A program made the position numbers and the translations under genes. Below, one piece after another: positions 1 to 8,360 of a stretch of DNA of 64,000 nt. Every line of letters starts with the position of its first letter. Position 1 is the stretch's first letter. Source of the DNA: Cyanophora paradoxa (lineage: Eukaryota; Glaucocystophyceae; Cyanophorales; Cyanophoraceae); the NCBI GenBank assembly GCA_004431415.1, contig QPMI01000514.1, forward strand, positions 434,001 through 498,000, read 5' to 3'. Below the pieces are notes generated by a model, which searched no databases, was not told where the DNA came from, and saw nothing but the letters and a program-made list of their open reading frames with translations.

Positions 1-1
1 T

Positions 2-2695
2 GAAATCGATATATTAGAGCTTGATGATTACCAATTTGTCCCAGATGAGGAAGAGTTTTTACCTGACGGTTTCGACCCGCAAGAGTATGAGTATGATCAA
101 TACGACCCAAATGAGGAAGAGTATTTACCCGATGGTTTAGATCCACAAGAGTATGAGTATGAACAGAACTATGAACCCCATGAGGAATATTTAGCAGATG
201 GTCTCGAACCACCAGTTGTGGATTATGAGCAACCTTATGAACCCCATGAGGAGTTTTTACCAGATGGATTACAACCGGAGCTTTTTGAGTTCTTTCCAGA
301 TTGGGAACAGATCAACAACAAACCAGCAAGATATCCACCAGAGGATCACAACCATGATTGGGATGAGATCTTGGGTAAACCTGAAAAATATCCACCTGAA
401 GATCACAGGCATGATTGGGAAGATTTAGATAACATCCCTATTGAATTTCCACCAGAACACCATGAACATGTATGGCACGAAATTGTAGAGCAGCCAACTT
501 TTGCATCGGCAGGTGATCCAGTGACAGACTTCCCACATGGTGTTAGTCTCTATCAAAACATTGAAATACCAGAAAGATTACAATTAAACGATTATTATGT
601 GAATCGTCAGGGAATCGATGCAGGCACCACAATGGATGGCGAATTGTATATTAGACCACCCACAAGGGATGTAATATTACCACTTGGTGGTGGAATTGAA
701 ATTAAAAATACAAAACCAGGAATCTACTTAACAAACTACTACCCCGATGATGTCCCGATGACAGCAGGATTTATTTCTCTACCATCTGATCCAGCAAACT
801 ATGATAACAAAGATGCAACAATACAAATTAATGTTACGAATGTTAGCGATTTAGACGGATCAAGACCAAAACTTATATTCAGTCGTGAGCAACTCGCAGC
901 AGAAACACTTTTAGGAGATCGCGATGATTATAAACAATGTGAGGTAGCATGGATTAAAACAAATTATAATGGTGGAGTTCCTGAGGGTCTTTTAGAAATC
1001 AATCAGAGAGCCTCAGCGAAAAACATTCATAACGAAAATATTTCAAGAGTCGTAACAGAAGATTATTTTAGATGGGATAATATCCCTGACGCACCCGAAA
1101 AATTCCCACCCTCAGACCATGAACATGTTAAAGCCGATATTACAGATTTCGCACATGAACACGTCAAAGCCGATATTACAGATTTTGCCCACACTCACAC
1201 AAAAGATCAAATAACAGATTTCGCACATGAACACGTCAAAGCCGATATTACGGATTTCGCACATGAACACGTCAAAGCGGATATTACAGATTTCGCCCAT
1301 ACTCACACAAAAGCAGATATCTCAGACTTTGCCCATACTCATCTAAAAGCAGATATTACAGACTTTGCACATGCTCACACAAAAGCAGATATCACAGATT
1401 TTGCACACACCCACCTTAAAGCAGATATTACAGACTTTGCACATACTCACCTAAAAGCAGATATTACAGATTTTGCACATACCCACACAAAAGTGGATAT
1501 CTCAGATTTTGCACATAGGCACAATTGGGACGAAATAGACGAACAGCCAGTTTTTGCACAATTGAATGCAATCGGAAACGTTTTTAATGGAGTCACTCTT
1601 TACCAATCAAGTAATACACCTGAAAGATTGTATTTGAATGATCATTATGTTAGTCTCAATGGTTCATTTACAGGTGAAACAGGCACACCGATGGTGGGAA
1701 CTCTTGCAGTAAGATTACCCAGGGATCCAATCGTAAATGGAGTTTATGATGGTGATTTTAATGTAGGAGTAAATGATACTTTCCCCAGTATCTATGTTAC
1801 GAATTATCACCCAGGTGAAACAGGACAAGTAGCCGATTTTTCAGCAGCTATTCAAATAAACGTTACAGATCAAAGCGCATATGATGGAGCAAGACCTAAG
1901 ATAGTTTTCACAAGGGAGAAGGTTGTTAACTATCTTCCAGTTACAGGACAACCCACAGATGATCATGGGAAATGTGAGATGGCGTGGATTAAAACGACAA
2001 CAGGTGGCGCCTTAGAAGTCAATCAGAGAATGGCGGCGAAAAACTTACACAATACAACCCTTTCCGGTGTTGTTACAGATGATTACCTTACCAATAAAGG
2101 ATATCTTACGACCGCGGATTTAAGCAGTTATGCAACCGATGCAGAATTAGCGGCGGCACTTGCGAATTATCTACCTCTCACAGGTGGAACTGTAACAGGA
2201 ACTGTGAATGCTACCACTTTACAAATTGGTGGAACCACAATACCAAAAGGTTACGATTTTGACCAATTAGATGTGGTTTCGACAGATAGAAGCGCAAATA
2301 ATTGGACTGTCAATTGGAGTCCGAGAACCGGACAAACAGGATGTTATACAACACCACAAAATGATGAAGATTGTAGCGCTTGTTTTATGCGTTGGACAGT
2401 TCCAGAAGGTATGAAATCGTTTTACATCCAGCACATGCCGTGGTATAATTGTAGATACTTTGATATTTACGGGCAAACTGTGAATGGATATCAACATTTC
2501 TTAAAACGAGTTAATGATTATCAAGGAATCCAATCAGTTAATAATGATGGAACCAATAATACTATTTTGTTCACTTCTATCAATTGCGAATTTTACACAA
2601 AGATATATATATTCAAGGTCGAAAAGGTCGCATTCATCTTACGGGGGTTTTCGGTTGGAGTAGACAGAGAGCAACCGACAATGAATTGGGCATGA
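2..2695 (+). CDS. Giant virion fibre/adhesin protein, copy A, N-terminal and central part (5' end outside window)
   Basis: The frame is open from base 2, so the start lies upstream. The visible protein begins with acidic tandem repeats of the type LPDG-x-DPQEYEY, followed by paired segments holding HNHDW and HRHDW. Two related adhesin-like modules of about 190 residues follow (bases ~480-1070 and ~1530-2090), each with GVSLYQ, LNDYYV and a closing VVTEDY/VVTDDY. Between them are eleven 12-residue His-x-His repeats. A third module type begins near 2240 and is cut by a frameshift near 2605, where an extra TA in a TATATATA run moves the frame; the rest continues in the next ORF. The design resembles trimeric phage or giant-virus fibres that bind a host surface; that role is inferred. 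The frameshift may be real decay or an assembly indel. Low GC and the lack of introns set it apart from the right half of the window. Confidence 0.75.
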   Translation, partial: EIDILELDDYQFVPDEEEFLPDGFDPQEYEYDQYDPNEEEYLPDGLDPQEYEYEQNYEPHEEYLADGLEPPVVDYEQPYEPHEEFLPDGLQPELFEFFPDWEQINNKPARYPPEDHNHDWDEILGKPEKYPPEDHRHDWEDLDNIPIEFPPEHHEHVWHEIVEQPTFASAGDPVTDFPHGVSLYQNIEIPERLQLNDYYVNRQGIDAGTTMDGELYIRPPTRDVILPLGGGIEIKNTKPGIYLTNYYPDDVPMTAGFISLPSDPANYDNKDATIQINVTNVSDLDGSRPKLIFSREQLAAETLLGDRDDYKQCEVAWIKTNYNGGVPEGLLEINQRASAKNIHNENISRVVTEDYFRWDNIPDAPEKFPPSDHEHVKADITDFAHEHVKADITDFAHTHTKDQITDFAHEHVKADITDFAHEHVKADITDFAHTHTKADISDFAHTHLKADITDFAHAHTKADITDFAHTHLKADITDFAHTHLKADITDFAHTHTKVDISDFAHRHNWDEIDEQPVFAQLNAIGNVFNGVTLYQSSNTPERLYLNDHYVSLNGSFTGETGTPMVGTLAVRLPRDPIVNGVYDGDFNVGVNDTFPSIYVTNYHPGETGQVADFSAAIQINVTDQSAYDGARPKIVFTREKVVNYLPVTGQPTDDHGKCEMAWIKTTTGGALEVNQRMAAKNLHNTTLSGVVTDDYLTNKGYLTTADLSSYATDAELAAALANYLPLTGGTVTGTVNATTLQIGGTTIPKGYDFDQLDVVSTDRSANNWTVNWSPRTGQTGCYTTPQNDEDCSACFMRWTVPEGMKSFYIQHMPWYNCRYFDIYGQTVNGYQHFLKRVNDYQGIQSVNNDGTNNTILFTSINCEFYTKIYIFKVEKVAFILRGFSVGVDREQPTMNWA
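50..290 (+). repeat. Acidic tandem repeat in fibre copy A (LPDG-x-DPQEYEY units)
   Basis: About four degenerate units of roughly 20 residues encode FLPDGFDPQEYEYDQ-like sequence rich in Asp, Glu, Tyr and Pro. The same array occurs in copy B at about 8770-9010. Such strongly acidic arrays could bind cations or form the stalk base of the fibre; this is inference. Confidence 0.7.
1118..1513 (+). repeat. Eleven 36-bp coding repeats (12 aa, HxH-xKADITDFA)
   Basis: Eleven consecutive in-frame 12-residue units of the type H-x-H-x-KADITDFA run without a gap, followed by a diverged unit, HRHNWDEI. Each unit carries one His-x-His pair. In phage T4 long tail fibre tips, HxH motifs from three chains coordinate iron along the fibre axis. 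By analogy each repeat here may stack one metal site in a trimeric needle. The DNA units differ at third positions, so this is not a fresh slippage array. Confidence 0.85.
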
Positions 2696-4590
2696 TCTCT
2701 TGGGATAATATTTTTAGCAAACCATCATTTTACTCAGCCGCAGACCTTCCAGCAACAGCAAAATGGACAGTGGACAATTGGTTAAAATCAACAGACAATA
2801 TAGAAAGATTTTGGTTTGGAAATGGTAATACGACATATATTCGTGGTTATGGAAACTCTGATAATGTTTGTGTGGAGTTTCGCAATGGCTCCGATTTAGC
2901 ATTATTAAAATCATATAATAATGGTAATTTATGGGTTGGAGGAACTTTAAATGTTACTACAAGTGTAAGCGCACCATCAATTACAGGAACTACTATAAAT
3001 GCAACAACCATAGATGTCGCAACATTAAAAAGAAATGGTTATGACGTTCCGAAATGTTACGCTTTTGATGACACAGTAGCAGGTGGCGCTTATCAGTTAT
3101 CGAGTGGAACTTGGATAGTTGGTTATGGAACCGCTTGGGATCCAGGATATAATTATGGAAGTTATGCATACAACAGTGAATCCGATGATACAGCAGTTCC
3201 TACAACAACTTGGATTCAGTATACAATACCCACAGCAATGGTAAATGGGACAGCATTCCTTACACTTTTACCATGGTTTAATTGCCGTTATTTTGAGATT
3301 TGGGGAGTCCGTAGTAATGCAACAACTGTATTTATTACGAGAGTTAATAACTATCAGCCACATGACGGCAATAGCGACGGTTACCACAACGGGTTAAATA
3401 ATGTCCCTATCTTCCTTGCCGGTCGATTTACTCACATTCGTATTTATCCAAAAGTCGGAAGAGTTCACATTATGGGTATTGGTTTTACACACGATCGCGC
3501 ACATAGTAGTTCTTATGGTGGTTCAACCGGTTTTATTCATTGGAATAATGTTTATAGTAAACCTACTATTCCTACATCCTATCTGTCGTTAACAGATGTC
3601 ACTAATTCAATCGGAAACATTACCAGTTTTGATGTGGTTTCAGGATGGAATAGTGCAACTGTTTATTTTGTAGGATCTTGGGGAACAGGTTGGAAACCTA
3701 CAACAGACAATCCAGTAGAAGGATTTTATAGCAACATCGAAAATGATACCACAAGTGGTGACTACATGCAAATGGAAGTTCCCAGTGGAATGCGAACCTG
3801 TCATGTTCAATATTTCTGTTGGACAAATTGTAGATATTTCGATATTGGAGGATATCGAAATGGTAGATGGAATCACATAATGAGAGTAAATACGTATCAA
3901 AATATTTCAAATGTAGCGGATTCAAATTGGCATGATGGGTTAACATGGACATCCTTCTTTTGTGCGAATTTCTCACATATTCGATTTATTGCAAGAAAGG
4001 GGAGATGTCACATTGGGATGATTGGATGGACAAAAGAAGTAGGAAGAACCTCACCAGCTAACGGAATGATTTCATGGGATAACGTTTTTAGTAAACCAAA
4101 TTGCGCAACTTGGCCCGTTGATACTTGGATTACTTCAAGTGAAGGTAATGGGAGAGTTCATTTTGGTTCATCATCAACTACATACATTAAAGGTTATGGT
4201 TACGAAATGATCCATTTTAGAAATGGAGTTGATATAACAATGCAAGCTTTTTATAATGATGGTAACGCTTACTTTTGGGGATGGCTTACACAAGGAAGTG
4301 ATAGAAGATACAAAACCGACATTAAAAATATAACCGGCGCCCTTTCAGCAATCGAGAAATTACAGGGTGTGAGTTATAAAAAGATTGGAGATGAAAAACA
4401 AAAAGTTAATTTAGGTTTGATTGCGCAAGATGTCGAAAAAGTCATACCAGAAGTAGTAGGTAAAAATCACGAAAACTATCTAACCCTTGCATACACGGGT
4501 TTAATTCCTGTTCTCATTGAAGCAGTGAAGGAGTTATCCCAGAAATGCAAGGATCTACAAGATCAAATAGACCAATGGCGCAGTCGCTAG
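2584..4590 (+). CDS. Fibre copy A, C-terminal part with S74 intramolecular chaperone
   Basis: This ORF continues the fibre after the frameshift near 2605; its first ATG lies inside the upstream frame and is probably not a real start. It completes one ~155-residue module with NCRYFDIYG and SWDNIFSKP and adds two more related modules (about 3046-3573 and 3628-4104), so copy A holds three. The C-terminus (about 4285-4590) is a peptidase S74 domain: GSDRRYKTDI at the self-cleavage site, then LGLIAQDVEKVIPEV, the TGLIPVLIEAVKEL helix and a short coiled coil. In this family the domain trimerises and folds the fibre and then cuts itself off at the Ser-Asp site. A 46-nt gap separates it from the next gene. 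Confidence 0.8.
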   Translation: MRILHKDIYIQGRKGRIHLTGVFGWSRQRATDNELGMISWDNIFSKPSFYSAADLPATAKWTVDNWLKSTDNIERFWFGNGNTTYIRGYGNSDNVCVEFRNGSDLALLKSYNNGNLWVGGTLNVTTSVSAPSITGTTINATTIDVATLKRNGYDVPKCYAFDDTVAGGAYQLSSGTWIVGYGTAWDPGYNYGSYAYNSESDDTAVPTTTWIQYTIPTAMVNGTAFLTLLPWFNCRYFEIWGVRSNATTVFITRVNNYQPHDGNSDGYHNGLNNVPIFLAGRFTHIRIYPKVGRVHIMGIGFTHDRAHSSSYGGSTGFIHWNNVYSKPTIPTSYLSLTDVTNSIGNITSFDVVSGWNSATVYFVGSWGTGWKPTTDNPVEGFYSNIENDTTSGDYMQMEVPSGMRTCHVQYFCWTNCRYFDIGGYRNGRWNHIMRVNTYQNISNVADSNWHDGLTWTSFFCANFSHIRFIARKGRCHIGMIGWTKEVGRTSPANGMISWDNVFSKPNCATWPVDTWITSSEGNGRVHFGSSSTTYIKGYGYEMIHFRNGVDITMQAFYNDGNAYFWGWLTQGSDRRYKTDIKNITGALSAIEKLQGVSYKKIGDEKQKVNLGLIAQDVEKVIPEVVGKNHENYLTLAYTGLIPVLIEAVKELSQKCKDLQDQIDQWRSR

Positions 4591-4626
4591 ACCCAGGCTG
4601 CTTAACTGCCGTAATAAAAATGTCAC

Positions 4627-4636
4627 AGTATAATAA
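4627..4636 (+). promoter_or_regulatory. Putative viral promoter motif before the 102-aa gene
   Basis: AGTATAATAA sits directly before the ATG. The identical string precedes the copy B homologue at 13788-13797, and close variants precede other genes of this block. Confidence 0.45.
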
Positions 4637-4945
4637 ATGGCGACCTATCCACTCGGTGGAACTCCTTCTACTTCTTCTGAGCCTGTCGCTCTTGCATTCG
4701 ATACTATCAAACTTGTAGCCGCACTACAAACTGTCGAAAAAACGATACAACAAACTAACAAACTGTCCCCAGTTGTTCATGAATATAAAAACCTCTTGGT
4801 TAATGTCCTTGCGCAATCGGCTTATGGTGATCCTGTTGCTAAATACTCTGAGTGCGATAGCAATATCAAAGCAATGACAGCCAATATTCAAGCTCTTTCT
4901 GTTGCTTACCAAGCCCTTGGAGCGAATCTAATCACTTTGGCTTGA
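4637..4945 (+). CDS. Small helical cassette protein, copy A (102 aa)
   Basis: The protein starts MATYPLGG and is about 80% identical by eye to the 101-aa protein at 13798-14103, which occupies the same place in copy B. The centre (LQTVEKTIQQTNKLSP, then EYKNLLVNVLAQ) looks helical and amphipathic. There is no signal peptide or membrane segment. I recognise no family. Its fixed place right behind a fibre gene in both copies suggests a virion structural or fibre-attachment role, but that is inferred from position only. A T-rich stretch follows the stop. Confidence 0.7.
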   Translation: MATYPLGGTPSTSSEPVALAFDTIKLVAALQTVEKTIQQTNKLSPVVHEYKNLLVNVLAQSAYGDPVAKYSECDSNIKAMTANIQALSVAYQALGANLITLA

Positions 4946-4988
4946 TGGTAGTTTGGCTTGTCTGCCGACTTTTTTTTCTTTCCTTCTT

Positions 4989-4995
4989 AGTAAAA
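4989..4995 (+). promoter_or_regulatory. Putative viral promoter motif AGTAAAA
   Basis: AGTAAAA lies 6 nt before the ATG of the 284-aa gene, behind a T-rich stretch. The same motif precedes the copy B homologue at 14130. Confidence 0.45.
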
Positions 4996-5001
4996 TAAGC
5001 A

Positions 5002-5856
5002 ATGGGCGAATATAATCGGGTTCAGTTACCTATCTATTCACTTGGATCCCCTGCAAATCATTTTCGCCAACACGAAGTCAATGATGAGGTTCGCGGTCTG
5101 GAATCCACTGAACGACCTAATTCGAATGGTAACTCTTTTGACAAAAACTCAATGATTCGAGTAAAAGAACTTCGAGCTGACAAGAACTCAGGTGTGGTTA
5201 AAACAACTCGACTACTCGTATCTAATGCCAACTTCTTCCAACCAACTAATGGTGGCCCTGATGCTTATGGTGTTGATCTGAAAGCCCTTGACTTCGATAA
5301 GAATTCTGCTGCTGTTACTGTGAGATCAGGAGGAGCTTTTATTGGCGGTGGCTGCAGAATTTCAGGTCAACTCTCTTCTTCGATTGCATACAATGATGTC
5401 CCGGATTCCCTTGAACAAAATGTTGAAAATCCACAACGAATTCGGTTCTATACACCAGTTGCACAGCAACCTTTTCTTCACTTCTATGTTGCATCATCTG
5501 TCACTCTTGAAAATTCAGAGTTGGTTTCCATTACAGGAACTGATCGTGTGAGAAGGAATATTCCTCTTCCCACAGCAATGCTTTCGATGTGCAGAGCAAA
5601 CAACAATCAACCAGGTCACAATTACCTTTTCTTTGTTCAAGCATCAAATCATTTCGGTCGGGGATATTGTGTATATAACAATTTGACATTTACTTATGAT
5701 CTGTTTGTCACTGATGTAGGAGTTTACAATACTATGATTATGGGACTCAGAACAGATATAGCAGCTGTTTCGGCACTTCGTGGTGTGAATATTGCTGATA
5801 TCTTTACAACCGGATTTTACCAGGAGCCAGATGTTATTGACGATCCTACTCCGTAA
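5002..5856 (+). CDS. Cassette structural-type protein, type 1, copy A (284 aa)
   Basis: This is an intact ORF closely related to the 281-aa protein at 14143-14988. It is also a distant paralogue of the next gene: both contain DKN-(S/N)-G-VVKTT-(R/K)-LLV-(S/T)-NANF and a Gly-rich GGAFIGGGCRISG-like stretch at corresponding places. The composition (Gly, Asn, aromatic, many beta-prone runs; no Cys pairs, membrane segment or enzyme motif) fits a beta-rich virion component. I do not recognise the family. It sits 56 nt behind the 102-aa gene and 23 nt before its paralogue, so the set is probably expressed together. Confidence 0.75.
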   Translation: MGEYNRVQLPIYSLGSPANHFRQHEVNDEVRGLESTERPNSNGNSFDKNSMIRVKELRADKNSGVVKTTRLLVSNANFFQPTNGGPDAYGVDLKALDFDKNSAAVTVRSGGAFIGGGCRISGQLSSSIAYNDVPDSLEQNVENPQRIRFYTPVAQQPFLHFYVASSVTLENSELVSITGTDRVRRNIPLPTAMLSMCRANNNQPGHNYLFFVQASNHFGRGYCVYNNLTFTYDLFVTDVGVYNTMIMGLRTDIAAVSALRGVNIADIFTTGFYQEPDVIDDPTP

Positions 5857-5873
5857 AATTTATATTACTTTAA

Positions 5874-5879
5874 TGTAAA
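5874..5879 (+). promoter_or_regulatory. Putative viral promoter motif TGTAAA
   Basis: TTTAATGTAAA abuts the ATG. Exactly the same string abuts the ATG of the copy B homologue (15001-15011). Confidence 0.4.
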
Positions 5880-6704
5880 ATGGCTGAAATTGAACGCATC
5901 CTTACAGCTCAGCTCTCACTCGCCGCCCCAGCTACCCACGTTTTACAACACGCTACTTTTGACGATGTGGAAGGTCTACAATCAACAGAGGTTCAACCAA
6001 CCATGAATACCTTTGGATCTACACATAAACTTAGATTGCAGGAACTCCGGTGTGATAAAAATAATGGTATAGTTAAGACAACGAAACTTCTTGTCACAAA
6101 TGCAAATTTTAGCGCAAATTATGGCGATCCAGATAGTTATAGCTCCCCTATTTCGACTTATTCTTTCGAATCTAGGTCAGGAGCGATCAACTGCAAGACA
6201 GGGGGAGCATATATTGGTGATGGTTTGCGTGTTGGGGGAACAATCGGAGCTCCTCTCTTCGTGAACGACACGCCAAACCCGATCGACAATCTGACGCGGA
6301 TTCGCACCTATGTCCCCGGTATGAATGCCCCCTATATAATCAAGATATTCCCCATTGTTGTTAATGAGCAGACATCAGTAGTTGATTCTCTGGTTGAAAT
6401 TGGTGATCATTATAAGGTAGTAGTCGATATTCCACCAGATATTTATGCACTCTGCCAGGTTGAGGGTGGTACTCCGAATATTTCAGTTGTGATCACTCCA
6501 TATGATAATTTCGGGATCGCGTATCATGGTGTAAATTTCGGCCTTGAAGACTACCAGTTCTTGGTGAGAGCAACCAGGTTTGGTATCTACAAATGCATCC
6601 TTTATGCTGAAAGAACCGATGCTATTGCTAAACAGAACACATATGCAGAATATGTTGGTACAAACAGGTATTTTCCTATATTCGGCAGCGATACGGCTCC
6701 ATAG
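5880..6704 (+). CDS. Cassette structural-type protein, type 2, copy A (274 aa)
   Basis: An intact ORF, near-identical in layout to the 278-aa protein at 15012-15848 and a distant paralogue of the preceding 284-aa protein (shared VKTTKLLVTNANF and TGGAYIGDGLRVGG region). Conserved blocks in both copies include the LRLQELRCDKNNG stretch and the YVGTNRYFPIFG-type C-terminus. No enzyme signature, signal peptide or membrane segment is visible. The function is unknown; a role in the fibre base or capsid decoration is a guess from context. Confidence 0.75.
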   Translation: MAEIERILTAQLSLAAPATHVLQHATFDDVEGLQSTEVQPTMNTFGSTHKLRLQELRCDKNNGIVKTTKLLVTNANFSANYGDPDSYSSPISTYSFESRSGAINCKTGGAYIGDGLRVGGTIGAPLFVNDTPNPIDNLTRIRTYVPGMNAPYIIKIFPIVVNEQTSVVDSLVEIGDHYKVVVDIPPDIYALCQVEGGTPNISVVITPYDNFGIAYHGVNFGLEDYQFLVRATRFGIYKCILYAERTDAIAKQNTYAEYVGTNRYFPIFGSDTAP

Positions 6705-6742
6705 CCGCATTCCTTTGTTTTTTTATATTTTTCCATTAATAG

Positions 6743-7051
6743 ATGGATTTGCTTCGAAAATTATTGGATATGTTCCATCTCAACGTCACCAGCAAATTGA
6801 ATTGTAGTTGCTGCGAGACGACCATTAACCTCGAAATATCGGACACTGAGGGCTCTCGCACCCCAGAAACTCAGGTATCGCCTATTAACACACCCGGGAC
6901 TTCTAGGTCCAATTCTCCATTTACTCGAACTGACTCACCTGTACCTTGGCTTGATGCTGAAGGCCGAAGATTGTCCTGGCCACCCCCAAAGCCGCTGAAA
7001 AGAAAGAAGTCGTTGCTATCAAGTTTCCGAAAGGAAAAGCAGCCAGATTAA
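6743..7051 (+). CDS. Small Ser/Pro/Thr-rich protein (102 aa), unknown function
   Basis: The N-terminal ~20 residues are hydrophobic and helical (MDLLRKLLDMFHL), followed by a CSCC cluster. Then comes a long disordered stretch rich in Ser, Thr and Pro with repeated SP/TP sites, and a basic end (KPLKRKKSLLSSFRKEK) resembling a nuclear localisation signal. There is no counterpart behind copy B. Base composition is intermediate between the cassette genes and the nuclear half. The AGTAAAA motif is absent; ATTAATAG precedes the ATG. It could be a real viral accessory gene or chance; coding looks plausible but unproven. Confidence 0.45.
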   Translation: MDLLRKLLDMFHLNVTSKLNCSCCETTINLEISDTEGSRTPETQVSPINTPGTSRSNSPFTRTDSPVPWLDAEGRRLSWPPPKPLKRKKSLLSSFRKEKQPD

Positions 7052-7087
7052 GTGGATGAGGCCGCACCAGAGCGCTCTTGGGACACG

Positions 7088-7256
7088 AAGTGCTTCAATG
7101 TACTCATCATTATCGCCTAGATAGAGCTAAACGCTTTTCCTCTGGTTGCTTCAATGTTCTCATCATTTCGCCTAAAATTAACCTAAACGTGCTTCCTCTG
7201 TTAGCTTCATCGTACTCATCTATATCGCCTAGACTATTCTTTCTCGTTGCTCTGCA
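7088..7256 (+). repeat. Three imperfect ~57-bp tandem repeats
   Basis: Units begin GCTTCAATGT or GCTTCATCGT and run through ACTCATCAT and TCGCCTA to CTTTTCCTCTG-like ends, at about 7090, 7150 and 7205. A short ORF (7078-7320) merely reads through the array and is not counted as a gene. The array sits between the two fibre cassettes next to a damaged lipase gene. Confidence 0.6.
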
Positions 7257-7344
7257 GACCGCGCTCATGGGGGCAGCGCTCCTCTTCGTCTATTCTAGTT
7301 GTCTCCTCTGCCTTGTATAGTCGTCAGATATTGCTTGGCTTCGA

Positions 7345-7525
7345 CCTAGGGAATCGGATAGTAGACGTAACAAGAGAGCGGGGTAGACGTAACGAGAGAG
7401 CGGGGTTGGAGTGATAGCGGGGTGGACGCTAGGGCTGGTGCAGCGAGAGAGGTGGTGGGCCATCTGGGTGGCGAAGAGGGGTGGGCCACCGCGGTGGGCT
7501 CTCTCTCATTTTTTGCTGTCAGTTT
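7345..7525. other. GC-rich patch inside the AT-rich block, replacing the lipase 3' end
   Basis: This patch contains a short tandem repeat (GTAGACGTAAC-(A/G)-AGAGAGCGGGG, twice, about 7,360-7,410) and GGTGGGCCA-type repeats. The composition matches the nuclear half rather than the viral cassettes, which suggests an insertion or rearrangement that removed the rest of the patatin gene. Confidence 0.45.
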
Positions 7526-7720
7526 AGGTTCACCTGGTTTATCAGGATGCCTTATATTCAAACCTATTGCAATGATCCCACCAGTGGAAGTTCCACTCAC
7601 AAGATCCACAAGATCGATTATTCTCCTGCCAGTTCGATTTTCGATTTCTTTTAGCAGCCTGGTTATGATAATGCCCCTTGCACCTCCCCCTGATAAAGAC
7701 AGGCAGATTTTCAAGGGCAT
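7346..7720 (-). pseudogene. Patatin-like phospholipase, truncated after the nucleophile elbow
   Basis: Residues 1-60 are a clear patatin N-terminus: the oxyanion-hole glycine motif GGGARG at residues 11-16 and the nucleophile elbow GTSTGG at 43-48 with Ser45. In the family these belong to a Ser-Asp catalytic dyad that hydrolyses acyl lipids. After about residue 65 (near base 7,525) the sequence turns abruptly GC-rich and loses all similarity, so the catalytic Asp (usually DGG or DGA) is missing. Full-length patatin domains are about 200-300 aa, so this copy cannot be active as it stands. It diverges from fibre copy B and its ATG is directly preceded by AGTAAAAG on the minus strand, like the cassette genes. 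Confidence 0.7.
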
Positions 7721-7763
7721 CTTTTACTTATCAGGAATTTTATAAATCCATATAGTAAAAGCC
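7721..7763. promoter_or_regulatory. Divergent viral promoter region with AGTAAAA on both strands
   Basis: This 43-bp interval separates the patatin fragment (-) and fibre copy B (+). On the minus strand AGTAAAAG (7721-7728) directly precedes the lipase ATG. On the plus strand AGTAAAAGCC (7754-7763) directly precedes the fibre ATG. Having the motif in both directions argues against simple A-richness. Confidence 0.55.
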
Positions 7764-8360
7764 ATGAGCTTCAATTACCCACCAAATCTAGAAACCATTC
7801 AAGATGATAATGCAAGCAGCACCAAGCATGTGAACTTTGATAATATTAAAGTAAAGGGTTCAGTTTCGATTGACCACAGTTCCGATAATTCATCCAAGAC
7901 TCAATCAAGGGAGCATGCTTTATCTGTGAATCAAACCGATCCAGATAAGGAGGAAGTTAGTGTTGCTTTTAGCTTGGGTAATGTGAAAGCAAACCAAGTG
8001 GCAGAGATCAAAGCAACAAGAAGGAGACCTAGGAAACTCAAAACCAGTGGCACTCACCCAGATATACCTTCTAGGTTTGATAGTGGTCGATTGATTTTCA
8101 ATGTTCAAGATGAGCAGGGCAAACAGAACACAGGTTTGCGAATTTACAATGAGGGCAGCACTGCAAAAGCTGAGGTCCCCAAGTATTGCAAGTGGGTCCC
8201 ATTGCCAACACAAATCAGGTCTCCTACACAAATGATGTCTACCCCAAGGATATTACATATGACTTTGCAAGGAATGAGCCTTTTGGGTTCTTTACTCCAA
8301 AAGATGTCCATCAAAAAAAGCCATCAATTACAATCAACAGTAGCCCCAGTCAACCAGTAG
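7764..8360 (+). CDS. Fibre copy B, N-terminal part (start of the gene)
   Basis: This gives the true N-terminus of the fibre family, MSFNYPPNLETIQDDN, preceded by the AGTAAAA motif. It is hydrophilic, with a basic patch (TRRRPRKLK) and no signal peptide. The meaningful sequence ends near base 8,195: after CKWVP the frame moves to the downstream ORF, consistent with loss of one base in a C run. The remaining residues of this ORF are out-of-frame translation. Attachment to the virion is the expected role of a fibre N-terminus, inferred only. Confidence 0.65.
   Translation: MSFNYPPNLETIQDDNASSTKHVNFDNIKVKGSVSIDHSSDNSSKTQSREHALSVNQTDPDKEEVSVAFSLGNVKANQVAEIKATRRRPRKLKTSGTHPDIPSRFDSGRLIFNVQDEQGKQNTGLRIYNEGSTAKAEVPKYCKWVPLPTQIRSPTQMMSTPRILHMTLQGMSLLGSLLQKMSIKKSHQLQSTVAPVNQ

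Noticed and set aside
1118-1513. Regular 36-bp repeats resembling a CRISPR array
   Set aside because: The repeats are contiguous without unique spacers and encode 12-residue units in frame within a fibre gene.
2600-2620. Programmed ribosomal frameshift in fibre copy A
   Set aside because: No slippery heptamer with a downstream structure is evident, the shift corresponds to a two-base TA expansion, and copy B is in frame at this place.
7078-7320. 80-aa membrane-like ORF
   Set aside because: It only reads through three imperfect 57-bp tandem repeats; hydrophobicity follows from the repeat composition.
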